Shown: positions 46,397 to 60,167 of the stretch, in pieces | Numbering within the stretch: position 1 is the first letter of the stretch | How the letters are laid out: every line of letters starts with the position of its first letter | Assembly (NCBI GenBank): GCA_025526935.1 | Contig: JAHLKD010000015.1 | Coordinates: forward strand, 496,001 to 560,000 | Reading direction: 5' to 3' | Source of the DNA: Cladochytrium replicatum | Lineage: Eukaryota; Chytridiomycota; Chytridiomycetes; Cladochytriales; Cladochytriaceae | Length of the DNA: 64,000 bases | The notes under the pieces: generated by a model | Told to the model about the DNA's origin: nothing | The model's input: only the letters and a program-made list of their open reading frames with translations | Databases searched by the model: none | Made by a program: the position numbers and the translations under genes

Positions 46397-48697
46397 AATG
46401 CCCAAGGTCATCAGCGCTTCAGAAACCCCAGATACGGGCTCTGTTGATGGCATACAATCATCTCTATCTGAATTTCAGTTTCCCGCTCCGAAGGAAACGA
46501 TTAGAAAGCTGCCAAAAACAGCTCGTGTGAGAGCGAGCACGTCACCTTCGTCGCTCGTTTCTCAGTCACAGAGTCTTCCTGGTGAAGAATCACCTTCCAA
46601 AAGGCAAGATAGTGGTGTTAAATCCTCCAATGAAGATCATCGGCTGGGAAAACACAAATTGGCCGATAGTTTGGAGAAGCTTCATGATCCTCATAGAAGA
46701 AGAGAATCAAAAGATGACTACAAGGACGATGGCTGTAAAGGAAGAGAATCAAAAGATGACTACAAGGACGATGGCTGTAAAGGAAGAGAATCAAAGTATG
46801 GTGCTAAGGGCGAAGGAAGGAAAAAATCTAGAGATGTTGAGCAAGATGATGGACAAAAACATCGTCATAAGCACAGACGAAAACATCGTGGAGAACACGG
46901 TGAAAAGCATCGAAGAAGGGAAAAGGATGATTACAGTCCTACCGTTGTTGGGACCCCTTCCCCACTCAAAGGCATTCAAGCAGCTGGTACTAACGACGCA
47001 AGATCAGCGCCCGAGGTTGATCCAATAAAATCAGAGGCGACCACTCCTCAGAACTCAGCTACCCCCGTAGTACAACTGCCGAAACGAAGATCCATATGGC
47101 CGCTCTTTCCAAGACGAAGGGTCTCACCATTCGTTCCAATTAGAGTTGTTGTTGTTGGAGGTAGGCCCTCAAACTACAAATTTTCAATCCATATCAATTT
47201 ACCTACAATAGGAAGCCATGCTGGGCTGCAGGTTTCTCTAAAGTTGCATAAATATCTTGTTAACTTCCCTGGAATGAGTATTACCTTGATCGAAAAGCGA
47301 TCTCATTTTCAGAATAACCTCGCAAATCCGCTTGCAATGGTTGACATGGATGTTGCGGGCAAAAGCTGGATACCATACGAACGTGCATTCACTGGCAATA
47401 ATGGAGCAAGATTTGTGCAGGATACAGTGATCAGACTAACGCGAAGCGAGGTAAATTGAAAAGCAGCATTCCAACAACGAGATGCACCTGTTCATGGTAT
47501 CTAAAAGGCTTTTACTTTAAACAGCGGATCTTTTGAGTACGATTACTTGGTCATTGCAACAGGATGCATGGTAGTCACTCCACATTGCGTCAAAATATGG
47601 TTCTAAAGCTTGTTTTAGCCTGTGACGCCGTTCCGTCTCGAGTCCTCTCAGAAAAGTGACGGTCTTTCCGAAATGCAAACATACTTTAACGCAATCCTAA
47701 CGGCGAAACGGATCTTGGTGGTCGGAGGTGGAGCGGTTGGTTGTGAGATCGCGGGGTATATCAAGGCAAGATATCCATCAAAGGTATTGGGTTCATGTTG
47801 GTGTTATTCCTTCCTCATCAAACGCGAACGTGTGTGTAGGAAGTGACCCTCGTTCACTCTCACCAAGATTTGATCCCACTCCAATACAAAACCAAGTTCA
47901 AGGAATCCGTGCTCTGCGCGCTCCAGGATCTAGGTGTAAACTGTATCCTCAACGATCTGATCAACACGGACAACTTCGAGGGGAAAACCTTTTCAATCAA
48001 AACATGCACGCTCAGAACTGTACGAGGTGGTATTCGTATAGAATCTGACCTTCAGATCATCGCAACCGGAACAGGAAAGCCGTGCTCCGATTTCATACTG
48101 TCTTTGTGTGATGGCGATCGGAAAGCGCTGAAGAATGGGCTGGTCGATCACACCGGACGCATTATTGTGAAAACGACTCTGCAGCTCGCGTGGGGCTCTG
48201 GGAATATTTTTGCACTAGGGGATGTCGCCAAAACAGGAGGATCGCAGAACGGAATATCTTTGATGACCCAGGTACCCATCGTTGTAGAAAATCTCAAGCA
48301 GGTGAGACAGGAGAATGAGCTGAACAATCCGATTTTGATGATTTGATCAATGAAATGAAATGAACAGCTGATGGAGGAAAGAATAACTGGCACGTCTCCA
48401 AAACTCACTCGATACAATCCTGACAAAAGTAACGGGACGATAGCAATTTGGATTGGAGACAAAGGGTATGAACAATATGAGCAACTCGCCTTTATCTTCT
48501 CGCTAGTTCCTTACTGACTTTATGAAAGGATATGCTGCGTTGCTAACACATTTGTGCTCGGAACCTGGGCAACACGAATAATCAAGGATGTAGGTTTCAT
48601 TGCTCGCAGAAATTTGATGTACTCCGCTTGTTTACCGCTCTCCGACCAGAAACATGCGTTCATTGACACTTACACGAAAGCTTTGCTTGCGAATTAG
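46397..48697 (+). CDS. FSP1/AIF-like FAD-dependent NAD(P)H oxidoreductase with charged N-terminal extension
   Basis: The pyridine-nucleotide-disulphide oxidoreductase fold begins RVVVVGGSHAGLQVSLKLH across the first intron. It continues with MSITLIEKRSHFQN, YDYLVIATGCMPVTPF, a second Rossmann motif AKRILVVGGGAVGCEIAGYI and GNIFALGDVAKTG, which holds the FAD Asp. Relatives (AIFM2/FSP1, yeast Ndi1-like) reduce quinones using NAD(P)H. The C-terminal part resembles AIFM2 (VLGTWATRIIKD). The first about 230 residues are an unusual Lys/Arg/Asp/Ser-rich extension with a 14-residue tandem repeat. Introns at 47160 (GTAGGC), 47570, 47786 and 48464 join well. The junction between about 47450 and 47532 does not join cleanly in phase with the nearest GT-AG pair and needs checking. 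Confidence 0.8.
46699..46796 (+). repeat. 42-bp in-frame tandem repeat (two full copies plus partial third)
   Basis: Units start at 46699, 46741 and 46783 (GAAGAGAATCAAA...). Each full unit encodes a 14-residue block containing KDDYKDDGCKG. The first two copies look identical, so the duplication is recent or kept by conversion. Confidence 0.9.
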
Positions 48698-48873
48698 ACT
48701 TGACACAATGTTAATGTGCATGCTTTTGCCAAAACATCGCCAATCCCGTTTGATGAATATATTTCCGTAGTTATTGTAACTTTCCAGAGCACAACCGAAA
48801 ACAGGCATCCCCGGTTTTCTCAGAATCTTTCAAACCAAAACAACCGTAACAAAACTACACAGGCGGTGCAGCT

Positions 48874-50889
48874 TTACGCCTCAGAATAGTTCCGAATCAG
48901 AGTGAAGAAGAACTTTACAGCACTGACGTGAACGTCGATTGACATGTACTCGTTGACAGTGTGAGCTGGCCCAGCGTCGGCCTCGCTCTTGGCGCGACCA
49001 CCGCCATAGTTGAAAGTGTTATCAGTGATCTCTCGCATGTGACGCATGTCTATCAAGTATCCTTAGCTCAATTAATTTGTAACACTGCTGTGGCTTACCA
49101 GTGTTACCCAACATCAAGTTAGGAACCACAATAATGTGTTCTCCCTCCTCCTCGTGCACAGCACGAATAGTTCCACTCAAGACCTTCCAGGCGGTGCTCG
49201 TCAACGACGTAGCGGGCAGAGGTTCCGAGTTCGCCGGCAAAACTTCGACGGTGACGGTTCCAAATGCAAGTTTGGCGGCCTTGTCCTTGGTGACACGCGC
49301 TCCACGGTAAGTGATGAAATTTTTGGGGGAGTCCTCGGGGAAGACGACGCTGATGGCGAGGTCAAACTGGTTTGCGATGGGCTTGATGAGGGAGAGGTGG
49401 CGCTCGACGACTTTCTGGATGGACCAGTCGATCTGGATGCGGTGGTTTACGAGGAAGTACGATGACTCGGGAAGAGCGTTGGCTGGGACAAGAGTTTAAT
49501 TTATGCTGGTGAGCGCGACAGAATACTTACCCTTAACACCACCGTTGATAACATCAATAGCCTGGGAAGTCGTAAGGGAGAATTTTCCTTGAGGCCCAGT
49601 CTGCAAGAACATCTGCTTAATCGCCTCCTTGTTACCCTCAACGTCCCTGAGTAATGCAGCGACTTTGGGATCGATAACTCCATTGTTCTCGACGAGGCAC
49701 TGGAGGCTTGACAATTGGGCGTTGTCAGGGGTAACGTTGATCGGGAATGGATCGTCTTCGAAGGCGGTAACGATTCGGCTCAAAATTCCAATGCCAGTAT
49801 GATCCGGAGGGACTGAGGAGTGACCGCCAGGAACATCGACCTTCACCCGGATGTCGACGTAGCCCTTCTCCTGAGTACCGATCGGCGCAATCAGGTTATC
49901 AGCCATGGGGATGACAACGAATCCCTCGTCGACAATGAATTCAATCGATTTGGGTCCGTAACGGTTGAGGAGTGTTTCCGCAATGGATGCAGCACCGCCG
50001 AGTCCACCTAAATAATATCAGCTTGAGTAATCAATCGTGTGACGTGAATTACCGATTTCCTCGTCATGTCCAAAAGCCACGAGAATAGTCTTCTTGGGCG
50101 TGAACCCCCCCTTGAGCAGACCCTCCACACTCTCCAAAATGGCAATGAGAGAGTTCTTGGTGTCAGCGGCACCACGTCCCCACACGTACTCTCCGTCAAA
50201 GTATCCAGAGAAGGGAGGGTGAGCCCACTCTCCCCAAGTAACTGGATTCACAGGGACGACATCCTGGTGGGCCTCAAGCATGATGGGACGGGAGTTCTTC
50301 TCGGTTCCCTCCCAAGTGAACAAAAGGGAATGATGGTTGACCAGCTCCCTCTTCAAGTTTTTGTGGCTGATAGCAGTGCGAACTTGATAAGCTTTCTACA
50401 GTGACATTGGAGCCGATTCCAGACTTACACAAATGGGAAAGCCTTCTCGAGATAAGCGTGGAACTTCTTGAACGGGATGTAGCGAGGGTCCTCCGGCGGG
50501 GCACCGTTCGCACGCATATCATCGTAGCTTTCTGTGGCATACGTGAGCGATTTACCAAAGACTTCAGCAGAGTAGTTGCGATAGTCCTTGGAGTCGAAGG
50601 AGGAGAGGATGGTCTCGAGGGCTGGTACGACTGCGGGGATGATTTTGCCACCCTGAGGACAGACCCCACTCACAGCGACAGGAGGTTGGGTGCGCCGGCC
50701 CCAGAGAAGGAAGATGGAGGTTAATCCCAGCGCAGCGATGGTAACGCCGATCAAGCGACCTGCACCGCTTTTCTTATGCTCCTCCTGGTGAACCAATCAC
50801 AGATGTATCAGCACCAGACTATGGCGGACTGCCGAGATGTCATCCCCACTCACCCCGATGGGTTGGTATCGTGCTGTAGACGACGACAT
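48874..50889 (-). CDS. CPS1: Carboxypeptidase S-like M20 metallopeptidase
   Basis: Vacuolar carboxypeptidase S removes C-terminal residues from small peptides. A 36-nt first exon (50889-50854, MSSSTARYQPIG) joins exon 2 at 50784. An N-terminal anchor follows (LIGVTIAALGLTSIFLLWG), as in yeast Cps1. M20 zinc motifs are present: RPIMLEAHQDVVPV (His-Gln-Asp), WGRGAADTKN (Asp), GHDEEIGG (Glu-Glu) and the dimerisation-domain PGGHSSVPP. The late part contains EVLPANSEPLPATSL and ends with GPAHTVNEYMSIDVHV, which carries the last zinc His region. About five introns. A truncated pseudogene copy lies directly upstream on the same strand. Confidence 0.93.
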
Positions 50890-51429
50890 TTGCTGATTGT
50901 GGAATACAATTGGATGGCGCGACGTTTTTAAGTGATGAGACACCCACGATATCCACTCATCCACGCAAACCTTAAACTCGTGGGAAGCGATGGGTGTTAA
51001 TATTGCCATAAATAGCAAGTGGTTCAGAAGATGTTCCGTAAAGAAGTTGTTCTTATGTACTGAGAATAGAATGACACCAATGTCCTTTCCTGGTGCTGCT
51101 CTGGTATAATGACTGGGTTTCCTCCGCTCCAAACGTACCATTTTTGAGCTGGAAGCATAGATGCGGCAGTAACCGTTATTTTCAGCACTAGCCCACCCAG
51201 ATCCGCAGATAAACCAAAGCATTCTCGTCAATACGAAAGAGCAAGTGTTGAGGCAATAAACCAGGAACGCAGGTGTTCCCCAAAATGAAATGCACATATT
51301 CACAATATGCATGCTCAGCTCGAAAATCGGCGTATTCTGATACTCTGCCCGAACGGAACGAAGAGGAACCTGGAGAAACCTTGACCTTAACCATGTGAGG
51401 CATATCTGAACGAAATCATCTTCGCATTG
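50890..51429. other. Intergenic between CPS1 and its pseudogene
   Basis: Includes the CPS1 promoter. A minus-strand frame of 171 codons (51312-50797) overlaps the first CPS1 exon and has no family resemblance; it is treated as chance. Confidence 0.4.
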
Positions 51430-52131
51430 GAATGGTACGCGACCTCGTATTTCAAAGATAAGTTACTTGTGTTGCCAAGTGAAAGGTTGGGAACCACGAT
51501 AATTTGCGTAATTGTACACAACGTCAATCGTTCCACTGATGAGTTTCCACGCTTCAGTCGTCAAAGGAGTTGCCTGGTGGGGCTCAGAGCTGGCTGGTAA
51601 AACTTCGATTGTAACGATCCCAGGAGCTTTGTTGCCTGTTCCTTCGATTAACGAGTCCCCTTTGAGCCGCAAGTGGGGCTCGCAGGGGCTCGCACGATAC
51701 TCACAGAAGCGGGAAAGTCTTCTCAAGATATTTGGGGAACTCTTTGAAGGGTATTTAGCGCGGATCGTCCGGAGGTGCTCCGTTCGCGCGCATTTCGTCG
51801 TAGCTCTCAGTAGTATACGTGAGCGACTATCCAATACCGGCAGAGTAGTTGCGGTAGTTTGCTGTTTCGAAGGTCGTGAGGAGCGATTCTAGTGCAGGGA
51901 CTGGGGATGGGAAGATCTTGTCTTCCCTGAGGGCAGATACCGGTGACAGCGATGGAGGCTCAACATGATGGCCACGGAATAGGAAAAAAGAAGTCACACC
52001 AAGAGCGACAAGGGAGACACCGCCGGATGTTTTGGCTTCGTCCTAAAGAACTGGGCTAGACTGGGAAGATTAATGATCAAAGTGTGCTCCTAGGTTACCC
52101 CGATTGGTTCGTGGCAAGCAGTCGATGCCAT
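51430..52131 (-). pseudogene. Internally deleted, interrupted copy of carboxypeptidase S
   Basis: The first exon is preserved (ATG at 52131, MASTACHEPIG with a GTAACC donor), matching MSSSTARYQPIG of the intact gene. The next segment mirrors the intact exon 2 (PVPALESLL, NYRNYSAGIG, YDEMRANGAPPDDPR) but has in-frame stops after GIG and after DDPR. Sequence then jumps from the N-terminal region to the C-terminal region (TIEVLPASSEPHQATPL, AWKLISGTIDVVYN), with the catalytic middle missing. No zinc-site residues remain, so it cannot be a peptidase. Confidence 0.85.
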
Positions 52132-52308
52132 GCGAGAATTCCAACTACAAACCGCAATTACCCAATTTTCTCTGCACATCTTTTTAGTAGGATACGTATG
52201 TTGCTAACAGCAGCCGATTTTATAAACAACAGATCTATTTGATGAGAACATTCCAGAACACCAACACGACATTGTGCATGTTAAAGCCACCTCGCCTGTC
52301 AGTTCATC

Positions 52309-53995
52309 ATGCCAATCGGTAAGCGAATAGGAAGTGGAATGCACCAACACATCAACGTCGCTCACTTCAACTATTCGCCGAAAAGACTACAGCAAATGGG
52401 ATCGCCTCGAGCTCTCCGATGACGAGGACTTCGACTGCATGTATGTTGGCACAACATTTGCTTTACGCAGGTTTCTGTTCTGATCTTCCAATCTTCAGTC
52501 CGCAGGTCGACAAAGCATCCATGATTCGCTGGCGCCAGGCACAAACGCACCTTGTCCGACGTGAACGCAAAGACAAAATCGCCGCGCTCAAACTCGAAGT
52601 CGACAAAGTGAACACGCCCCTCCTCACGATTCTGCGCGCAAATGATGATTCTCTGTTCGCCTCACTCAACAATATCGCGAGCAATTTCACGCTTGTGCAG
52701 AAAAACATTCAGCGTGAGGTAGATCAATTCCGCAGTATTGACCGGTCGCCATATTGGGAACCACCGCAGCCGATTCCCATGGTTGAAGAACGTATCGATA
52801 TCGAAAAGCTACTTGCGCCGCTAAGGTCGATTGGAACCGACAGTGAAAAGGAGCAAGCAGTCAAAAGTGCGATCGAAATCATCGAGAAGCGAAACGAGGC
52901 GATTGCGCAGGATGTTGCCAAAGAGGAGGCCGAATCAAATAAAAAAATCACATCTGAGAACATGTTCCATGAAACCTCGAACAAGACGGTACATTGCTCG
53001 GCTTTATTGGGTTATAGTTTTGCTGAATTAGCATCCATCAGGTTATAACGAAACAAACCACCACCCCTCTTCCAGAACTCACAGAAAGTGAAAAGCCCAA
53101 AAAGAAAAAGACCACGACCATCGAAACTATTCATACGCCATCCGCTTCCGCTGCCGCGGAACCAGTAGCCACTGAATCTTATGCAGGTGATGCTGACGAG
53201 GACGAAGATGAGCAAATGATTACATACGAGCCAGCAGCTCAGTTTGGAAAACTCACTTCGCTCGAAGCGTCGCGTGCGTTTATCGGAAAGCACCCTGAGA
53301 TTGTTATTGAGAAGTTCTCGGATGAAATCTTGACGCAGGCGTTCACTGTGCAGATGGATGCCGCAAAGGCGGGCTTGAACACGAAGGAGGGGAAGAGGCT
53401 ATCTAAGGAGGCCAGGAACTACGTTACCCAAAGTCTGCTATTGCAATACTGCAAAGTCCTGGGCAAAGACGGCGTTTCACTCTTCTTCAAGAGGTACGAG
53501 ACTGCTTAAGCTTTGGATTTGTATCTGAACTCTTGTTCAGAATGGAGAACCCGCAACACGCTGCACGAGTCAACTTTTACGACGACGTTGAGAAGACTTA
53601 TACTCGCATTCGGGATCGCACGCTCGAACTCCAGAAACAGAAAGATGAGGAGGAAGCAGCTGAGAAGCGTGCTGCGGAGGACAGGGTGAAGGTTGCTACA
53701 CAAGAAGATGGAAGTTATGCACTGCCATTACCCGATGATCCAACGGACCTTGAGAAAGAGAGAGCAAGAGTTTTTTCAGAGTTCCCGAAGGAGTTCCAAT
53801 GTAGGGGATTCAATATCCGTGTATTTTTGATGTTTCATTAATACGTCTCGTGTAGATGCAATTCTGACACAGGAGGTTGAGGAAATCAACAAAGTGTTGG
53901 CGACGCTTGAGAAGGAGAAGGCGGAGTTTTGGTTGCAGGAGTGTGATCGCGTTGGGCTCATTTCACTCCAGGAAAAAGGAGCAGAGGAAGAGTGA
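52309..53995 (+). CDS. CDC37: CDC37, Hsp90 co-chaperone for protein kinases
   Basis: Six exons (52309-52318, 52386-52440, 52499-52988, 53042-53493, 53541-53800, 53856-53995) give 468 residues in phase. The first coding exon is only 10 nt. Splicing creates the invariant N-terminus MPIDYSKWDRLELSDDED, including the Ser followed by acidic residues that CK2 phosphorylates in yeast and humans. The kinase-binding N domain continues IPQVDKASMIRWRQAQTHLV and ends in a long coiled coil. The Hsp90-binding middle domain includes FIGKHPEIVIEKFSDEILTQ and LQYCKVLGKDGVSLFFKR. The C-terminal helices are Lys/Glu rich, ending EKGAEEE. It faces the PL4 lyase gene tail to tail, 170 bp apart. Confidence 0.95.
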
Positions 53996-54164
53996 AGGTT
54001 GTAAAAACGTCGTTGCTGGTGAGGATTCTCATGGTTCAAAACACGTTTTCAACATTCATGGGAGAAACAGTTCTCGCTTTTGGGAAGCTATTTTCTGATA
54101 TTATCATCACGGCAGCTGCGCGACATAGACACGCATACAAGGATCCAACGCTTTAACGCTTCCT

Positions 54165-55899
54165 TTAGTAGAGCTGGATGGCATCCACAACAAAGTTTGG
54201 CGAGAGGAATGTCTCTCTACTCGATCCCGAAACGACATTGATATCGATCGTGTTGGATCCAGCAACAAACGAGTTTGCAGGAATCGCATACGTAAACTGC
54301 ACATTGTTGCCTCTGAACGTGCCCCTGGTGATCCCTCGAGAATCCGGCTGCGTAGAGGGTGAGGGAATCGGGCTGGACCATTTCCCGTTGTTCACGTTGA
54401 TTTGCGGACGCCCACCTGCAAACGCAAGCGTGATACCTATCCGTAAGGTGCGCGCCGCGGACGCCTGAGCTGCGGTCAGAGTGCACACGATCCTGTACGG
54501 CGAATTGACCGACTTCCAGAGCACGGCTGGGAAGGTGTTGACCGCAGACGAGCCGACTGTGAACTGCTTTGTCGCCGTCCATGAGCTCATGCGCACATCC
54601 GAAGGGTGCATGGTCGGCAACTTGTCCGCGTTCAAATATCCTGAGGGAGTGCCGTCCAGCTCTCCGATTTGAAAGATCAAGCCTGAAGGCGGGGTGACCA
54701 GGTTCGCAGCGTTGTTGGCAGCAATGTCAAATGTCGTCGTTCCGCCAGCGGTTACGACCCCTGTACCTGTGCCAACCTCAAGCTGATTCTTGTAGAGAGT
54801 GACGGTGTAGGTTCCGGGTTTCATGTACGGGCTTGCGTAGCGCTGGTCGGAAGCCCGAGGGTTGCACCAATATTGAGCGACTGAGTTTTTGAACCCGACG
54901 ATTACGTTTGACGGGTAAAGAGAGGTGTCGAGTCCGGTGACTTTCCCGATAACCGCGCCCCGCTGTGTTGACAAAGCCTTTGATCCCGAGAGGACCGAAG
55001 AACGACATGTCGATAGATGCAGAAGGTGCCGCGCCAGTTGTGAAGACGAGGGCGTATGGTCCAAAGAGAACATTGGTGCGGTACGCTTCTGTTTGGGTGT
55101 GCCCCGAGTTCATTTGCCAGTACAGTTCCTGCTGATCGCTTCCCTCTAAAAGTGGCAATTCTTTAAGAGTGCACTTCAAGTTGTAGCTCTGAGCTCACGA
55201 TTATTGATGTCTCGGAAGAACTGACCTCCAGAAGAGGATTCATAAGCAGTTCCAGGCATCACCATGTACACGCCAACACCTGAGCCAGTGACACCATGGA
55301 CTTGGTCGTTGATGAAGTTGACCGAAGAGTAGAACTTCGACCTCGTCTGTCCGTTGCTCAACTTGAACACGTCACTGCCTTCAACAGCTCCAACATTCCC
55401 AGCCAAGTCTGATGCTGGAACCCCGTTCGGAACCGCAGGTTTTTTGAGCCGCGCAATGAATCGAAGTTCGCCGATGGATGGCTCTTCCGATATAAATGTC
55501 CCGAGGTGAATGTTGTTGACATTTTTACGGACTGCCATGTAGTGAGTCAGAATGGAAGTCGTACAAGTCACTAGGATGGTGTTGGTGTCAGCTTGCTTTG
55601 CGGACACAGTGGCAGTTGATCCGAGACCGCTGATCAGATGTGTGAACTTGGAGGAATCTTGCAGTTGGATCCCATTGAACAGGATCGAGTTGATGTCGCA
55701 TGTCGACGATACCTAGCGTCGAACTGGTTGAAAAGTTGTACAACAATGTTGTTCGGATAAACTGTACCCTGAACACAAGACCGGCGCCAGAGTCCACTTG
55801 AGTTGTTCCTGAGCTAGTTGTGAAACCAAACGCTGCCTCCACAGGTGCGACGAATGCACAGGCTGCCAGAGCAGCCAAGATGAGCAGGGCCTTCGCCAT
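54165..55899 (-). CDS. Rhamnogalacturonan lyase, polysaccharide lyase family 4 (apparent frameshift)
   Basis: PL4 enzymes cut the rhamnogalacturonan I backbone of pectin by beta-elimination outside the cell. A signal peptide (MAKALLILAALAACAFVAPV) opens the protein; an in-frame ATG at 55914 would add five residues. Mature sequence follows the known fungal enzyme in order: AFGFTTSSGTTQVDSGAGLV, CDINSILFNGIQLQDSSKF, EEPSIGELRFIARL, EGSDVFKLSNGQTRSKFYSS, YWQMNSGHTQTEAYR, then the fibronectin-like and CBM-like parts (YMKPGTYTVTLYKN, HPSDVRMSSW, FAGGRPQINVN, NFVVDAIQLY). Exons 55768 and earlier, 55712 to about 55200, and about 55160 onward join well. Within the last exon the frame changes near 54958-54961 at a four-base C run (+ strand) with no intron possible. 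The gene is either broken or the base count is wrong there. Confidence 0.85.
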
Positions 55900-56558
55900 C
55901 GTTTGTGTCAGCATATCACTTCCCACGGACCCGTGTCAGACAGATGGCTGATCAAGTTTTCGCGCGCCCCATCACATTCCAGCCACAGAAGTAAAATTTT
56001 TTAAAACCAAAGCTTGGAAAGGCCACATCCAACTTATGGATTGGTGGAAAACTAGCGGTTTTAATCTGAAGTGGTCTGAATCAGCGATCGATCTTTGCTT
56101 GCCACTCGAGTGGTGGGAGATCAGAGGTCTCGCGCTAAAGTGGACCGTAGAGCCAATGGACAGCGCAAGATGGAGTGACCAGATTGGTGGAATCAAGTGG
56201 ACTTGAACTGAAGTGGTCCGATACGGCCATTGTTTATTCGAGAATGAATGGCGTATTCCGTACGTGGAAATAGTGGAAGGCTAGTGGATTTCTTAGTCCT
56301 ATCCAGCGTGATCGTTTCAAGCAGTACTTTGAGACTATCTGAAGAAGTTATCAACCTTCTTCCGATAGTCAGAGCACACAGTACTTACCTGTCTGTACCA
56401 ATATTAACTGCACACAATCGATACCATATGCTTCCATGGCTGATCGAAGACAAAGTCTCATATGATCAGTCTTGTTGTGCAAATCCTTTCTCTGTTTCAA
56501 ACAGTGACATCTGGCTCATTTTCTTTCCGGTTCTGTATTTAACAACAAAGCACACAGA
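55900..56558. other. Lyase upstream region with degenerate repeats
   Basis: About 650 bp between the PL4 lyase start and the end of the leucyl-tRNA synthetase gene. It contains repeated GAAGTGG/AGTGGA-type words, including CTGAAGTGGTCTGAAT near 56068 and CTGAAGTGGTCCGATA near 56210. No coding region is supported. Confidence 0.5.
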
Positions 56559-60034
<3,476 letters not shown>

Positions 60035-60167
60035 TGCCGTGGCGTAGTGTGGGAATCTGAAATCCTGCAAGGAGCCATAAGGCCAATGTTAGTCAGCGTT
60101 ATTCTCTTGAAGAGAACTCCGACCATTTTTACTCGTTTAAGTGATATTGAAGCTATAAGTGACCATC

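Noticed and set aside
46699-46796. Thought of an epitope-tag (DYKDDDDK-like) artefact because of the DYKDDG repeats
   Set aside because: The last residues differ from the tag, the unit is 14 residues long and sits within a natural charged region; no vector sequence nearby.
50797-51312. 171-codon minus-strand frame ending over the CPS1 start
   Set aside because: Reads through the spliced GTGAGT donor of the first CPS1 exon; only its end coincides with real coding sequence.
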